Shown here: piece by piece, positions 61,507 to 64,000 of the stretch
How the letters are laid out: every line of letters begins with the position of its first letter
How positions within the stretch are numbered: position 1 is the stretch's first letter
DNA from: Bacillota bacterium
GTDB lineage: Bacteria > Bacillota > Clostridia > Oscillospirales > Acutalibacteraceae
NCBI GenBank assembly: GCA_023410445.1
Contig: JAEYPT010000006.1
Location: 124,001 to 188,000 of the forward strand
Direction: 5' to 3'
Length of the DNA stretch: 64,000 nucleotides
Program-made: the position numbers and the translations under genes
The notes under the pieces: generated by a model
Told to the model about the DNA's origin: nothing
Seen by the model: the letters and a program-made list of their open reading frames with translations, nothing else
The model's database searches: none

Positions 61507-62604
61507 ATGAAAAAGATTCTCGGAGCAGCCGTCTGCTTCCTCGCCGCGGTAACGGTACTTTCCGGGTGCGCGTCCGCTGCGCCCGTCTCAGCAACCAACC
61601 TGAACAGCATGACGCTTGACCAGATCACCGCAGAAGCCAAAAAAGAGGGCCGTGTCGATTCCGTCGGCATGCCGGACGATTGGGCAAACTGGAAGGGCAC
61701 CTGGCAGGACCTGAAAACAAAGTACGGTCTGGACCACACCGACAAGGATATGTCCTCGGCGGAAGAACTCAGTGTTTTTGAAACGGAAAAGAACAACGCC
61801 ACCAATGATATCGGCGACGTCGGTCAGTCCTTCGGGCCGGTCGCCGTCGGCAAGGGCCTGACGCTTCCGTATAAAACCAGCTACTGGAAGGATATTCCGG
61901 ACTGGGCCAAAGACAAGGACGGCAACTGGATCATGGGCTACTACGGCACCATGGCAATTATCACCAACACAAAGCTCGTTCCCAATCCGCCGAAGTCGTT
62001 CGCGGATATTCTTAACGGCAATTACAAAGTCAGCGTGGACGACGTCACCAAAGCAAGCCAGGCACAGAACACGGTCCTTTCCGCGGCAATTGCCAACGGC
62101 GGTTCTGAATCCAACATTCAGCCTGGACTGGATTATTTCAAAAAAATCGCCCAGCAGGGACGTTTGGACAAAGGCGAATTGACGCTTGCAAGACTTCAGA
62201 AGGGTGAAATTGCCGTTGCCTTCCTGTGGGATTACAACGCACTGAGCTACCGCGACGAGATCAAGAAGAGCGACCCCAGCGCTTCCTTCGAGGTGAGCAT
62301 TCCCTCCGACGGTGCCATTCAGAGCGGCTACTGCGAAGTCATCAACAAATATTCCAAGCGTCCCTACGCGGCTGCTCTCGCCCGTGAATACATACTGAGC
62401 GACGCGGGTCAGATCAACCTTGCGCGCGGCTATGCGAAGCCGATCCGCAGCGACGTGAAGCTGCCGGACGACGTAAAAGCGAAGATGCTGCCGAACGACG
62501 AGTATAAAAACGCCCGGTTCATCAAGGACCAGGACGGCTGGACCAAAACCTGCAAGGATATCGGAAGCAAGTGGCAGGAAGACGTCGTCACTGCGGCGAA
62601 ATAG
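61507..62604 (+). CDS. ABC transporter substrate-binding lipoprotein (SBP_bac_6/8-like)
   Basis: A 365-residue lipoprotein: signal with lipobox LSGC (acylated Cys at about 21), then a bilobed SBP fold (VGMPDDWANWKGTWQDLKTKYG; TYGTMAIITN-type hinge; KRPYAAALAREYILSDAGQ). It resembles iron/polyamine/2-aminoethylphosphonate-type family 1 binding proteins. Start follows AAAGGAG. It is the first gene of an importer operon continuing past the window end with a phosphodiesterase and a permease. Confidence 0.88.
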   Translation: MKKILGAAVCFLAAVTVLSGCASAAPVSATNLNSMTLDQITAEAKKEGRVDSVGMPDDWANWKGTWQDLKTKYGLDHTDKDMSSAEELSVFETEKNNATNDIGDVGQSFGPVAVGKGLTLPYKTSYWKDIPDWAKDKDGNWIMGYYGTMAIITNTKLVPNPPKSFADILNGNYKVSVDDVTKASQAQNTVLSAAIANGGSESNIQPGLDYFKKIAQQGRLDKGELTLARLQKGEIAVAFLWDYNALSYRDEIKKSDPSASFEVSIPSDGAIQSGYCEVINKYSKRPYAAALAREYILSDAGQINLARGYAKPIRSDVKLPDDVKAKMLPNDEYKNARFIKDQDGWTKTCKDIGSKWQEDVVTAAK

Positions 62605-62631
62605 GCAAAAATCAATCGATTGCCTCACTCT

Positions 62632-62668
62632 GGCAGAACACTCCTTCCTTGCGAAGAAGTGTTCTGCC
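62632..62668 (+). other. Intercistronic hairpin after the binding-protein gene
   Basis: GGCAGAACACTCCTTC and GAAGAAGTGTTCTGCC form a near-perfect 16-bp stem without a T-run. It is suited to partial termination or to protecting the binding-protein mRNA so that it is expressed more than the downstream genes. Confidence 0.65.
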
Positions 62669-62715
62669 GTCATAATTCCGGCAGTTATTTAAATGGATCG
62701 GAATGGGGATATAAA

Positions 62716-63549
62716 ATGGAAAAAACAATTTTTGTTCTTCTGGACGGATGCGGTTTCCGTTCCGCCGGAGATAACCTCGGCTATGCGGAACATCTCATTG
62801 AACAGAAGCTTGGCGCGAAATACCGGGTCCGCGGGGAGCTGCCCTCCCTGTCGCGCCCGATGTATGAGACACTTCTGACCGGTTTGCCCGTTCACCGGCA
62901 CGGAATTACCAACAATCTCGCCGTACGGCGATCCACCTGCGAAAGCGTATTCGGGCTCTGCCGTAAAAACGGACGGAAAGCTGCCGCCGCGGCTTATTAC
63001 TGGATCAGCGAGCTGTATGTTCGGGCGCCGTTCTCCCCCGTATCGGACCGGATTCAACTCGATTCGGAAAGCGTCATTTCAAACGGCATCTACTATTTTG
63101 AAGACAACTACCCGGATTCGCATGTTTTCGCCGATGCGGAATTTCTTCGTGCCCGGTGCGACCCGGATTTTCTGATGATCCACAGCATGAACATCGACGA
63201 CGCGGGCCATCACTTTACCTCGGAAAGCCGCGAATATGAAACGGCGGTTGCGAAAGTCGACACCGTAATTTCTACCTGCCTGCCCGGCTGGCTGGAACTC
63301 GGCTACAGCGTCGTGATCACCGCCGACCACGGAATGAACGCCGTCGGCCTTCACGGCGGCAACACGGACGCACAGCGTGCGGTTCCGCTGTACCTTTTCA
63401 CAAAGGGTGCGGCGACCGGTGATTTTTCGGAAGAATCGGTGATTTCCGAGCTGTGTATCGCTCCCCTCCTGTGCCGTCTGCTCGGCATTGCCCCATCCCC
63501 CGGAATGAAAACTCCGGAAGAGATTGGGGGAATCTTCTTTGAAAAATAA
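62716..63549 (+). CDS. Alkaline-phosphatase-superfamily phosphodiesterase/nucleotide-pyrophosphatase-like
   Basis: A 277-residue metallo-phosphoesterase of the alkaline phosphatase superfamily: FVLLDGCGFRSAGD (first metal Asp), LSRPMYETLLTGLPVHRHG (nucleophile Thr/Ser region), HSMNIDDAGHHF and ITADHGMNAVGLHGG (metal His/Asp). No signal peptide, so it hydrolyses an imported phosphoester or phosphonate in the cytosol. Start at ATG 62716 after GGGGA; an upstream frame without site is rejected. It precedes the permease by overlap. Confidence 0.88.
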   Translation: MEKTIFVLLDGCGFRSAGDNLGYAEHLIEQKLGAKYRVRGELPSLSRPMYETLLTGLPVHRHGITNNLAVRRSTCESVFGLCRKNGRKAAAAAYYWISELYVRAPFSPVSDRIQLDSESVISNGIYYFEDNYPDSHVFADAEFLRARCDPDFLMIHSMNIDDAGHHFTSESREYETAVAKVDTVISTCLPGWLELGYSVVITADHGMNAVGLHGGNTDAQRAVPLYLFTKGAATGDFSEESVISELCIAPLLCRLLGIAPSPGMKTPEEIGGIFFEK

Positions 63550-64000
63550 GCACATCGGGCTGCATCTGCTTGCGCTGCTTCCGTTTCTCCTGCTGGTGCT
63601 TTTCTTTGAAATTGCTCCGCTGGCAACCGTGATCTTTCGCAGCTTCATGCCGGAGGATTCGTTCGGGTTCACGCTGCAAAACTATGCAGATGTGTTCTCA
63701 AAAACGCTTTACCGGCAAGCCGTGTGGAACAGCGTCATCATTTCCGCGGTCTCTTCGGCGGCCGGAATCGTCATTGCGTTCTTCGGAGCCAAAGCGGTTC
63801 GCAGCGTCGGGGGGAAGCTGAAAAATTTCTTTATCAGCGTTCTGAATATGACCTCCAACTTTGCAGGCATCCCGCTGGCCTTTGCCTACATCATCCTGCT
63901 GGGAAACGTCGGCGTGCTGATTATTCTCGGGAAACGGCTCGGTCTTTCTTTCCTCTCCGGCTTTAACCTTTATAGCTCCGCGGGACTGATGCTGACCTAC
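63539..64000 (+). CDS. ABC transporter permease, 5' part (window edge)
   Basis: A TTG start at 63539 overlaps the phosphodiesterase stop by 11 bases and lies 8 bases after GGGGG. The 154 visible codons encode a hydrophobic N-terminal helix (HLLALLPFLLLVLFFEIAPL) and the first BPD_transp_1 helices (AVWNSVIISAVSSAAGIVIAF). It is the permease of the importer begun by the lipoprotein at 61507; the rest is outside the window. Confidence 0.85.
   Translation, partial: MKNKHIGLHLLALLPFLLLVLFFEIAPLATVIFRSFMPEDSFGFTLQNYADVFSKTLYRQAVWNSVIISAVSSAAGIVIAFFGAKAVRSVGGKLKNFFISVLNMTSNFAGIPLAFAYIILLGNVGVLIILGKRLGLSFLSGFNLYSSAGLMLTY

Overview
The window looks like chromosome of a spore-forming anaerobic Firmicute of the Clostridia, most likely Oscillospiraceae-like. 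The reasons are the sporulation regulator SpoIIID, strong AGGAGG ribosome binding sites, a lysine-rich low-to-middle GC coding style with very AT-rich intergenic DNA, an A-type flavodiiron protein, rubredoxin, and several clostridial families (DUF2935, DUF3842, a phasin-like protein beside a UbiB kinase). No rRNA, tRNA, CRISPR array or intact insertion sequence was seen. The assignment to a family is inference.

Layout. 0-2 kb: UbiB-type kinase (cut by the window edge), phasin-like protein and spoIIID, all leftward. 2.5-11 kb: a leftward seven-gene operon headed by a DeoR regulator, followed by PfkB kinase, SIS-domain protein, FAD oxidoreductase, carboxylate-type permease, hydantoinase/oxoprolinase and a HEFYH metallopeptidase-like protein; it looks like an uncharacterised catabolic pathway for an amino-sugar or glycated/lactam compound. 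11.6-19.4 kb: a leftward OppABCDF peptide importer with a cytoplasmic beta-lactamase-fold hydrolase and a YkfC-like NlpC/P60 peptidase, suggesting import and trimming of cell-wall peptides. 19.7-21 kb: a Fic remnant and a LacI regulator.

21.8-46.6 kb is a surface/secretome region. It encodes four very large exported proteins: a GH9 cellulase, a beta-helix/SGNH esterase, a BspA-like LRR protein and an Ig-repeat protein. They fall into two pairs by their C-terminal tails. Two two-component systems sit among them. Both kinases have the same kind of 7TM sensor with an extracellular jelly-roll domain, but one feeds a LytTR regulator and the other a BTAD (SARP-like) regulator. Two identical promoter architectures (direct repeats 21 bp apart, then 38 bp to a -10 box) precede the SGNH operon and the LRR gene and are the likely LytTR targets. 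Glycerate metabolism genes (25.8-27.9 kb) and a tyrosine phosphatase lie in between.

46.9-64 kb: DUF2935; divergent LigD and Ku (end joining); DUF3842; SGNH hydrolase; then an Rrf2 regulator next to an acyl-CoA dehydrogenase fused to an ETF-alpha FAD domain and a rubredoxin, followed by a flavodiiron protein. This forms a plausible self-contained electron wire from acyl-CoA to O2 or NO and is the most interesting metabolic unit here. A MarR-MFS efflux pair, an old-yellow-enzyme/dienoyl-CoA reductase with a divergent PadR repressor (with a textbook PadR box), and the start of an ABC importer operon with a phosphodiesterase complete the window. A recurrent intergenic hairpin element occurs at the 3' ends of three leftward operons.
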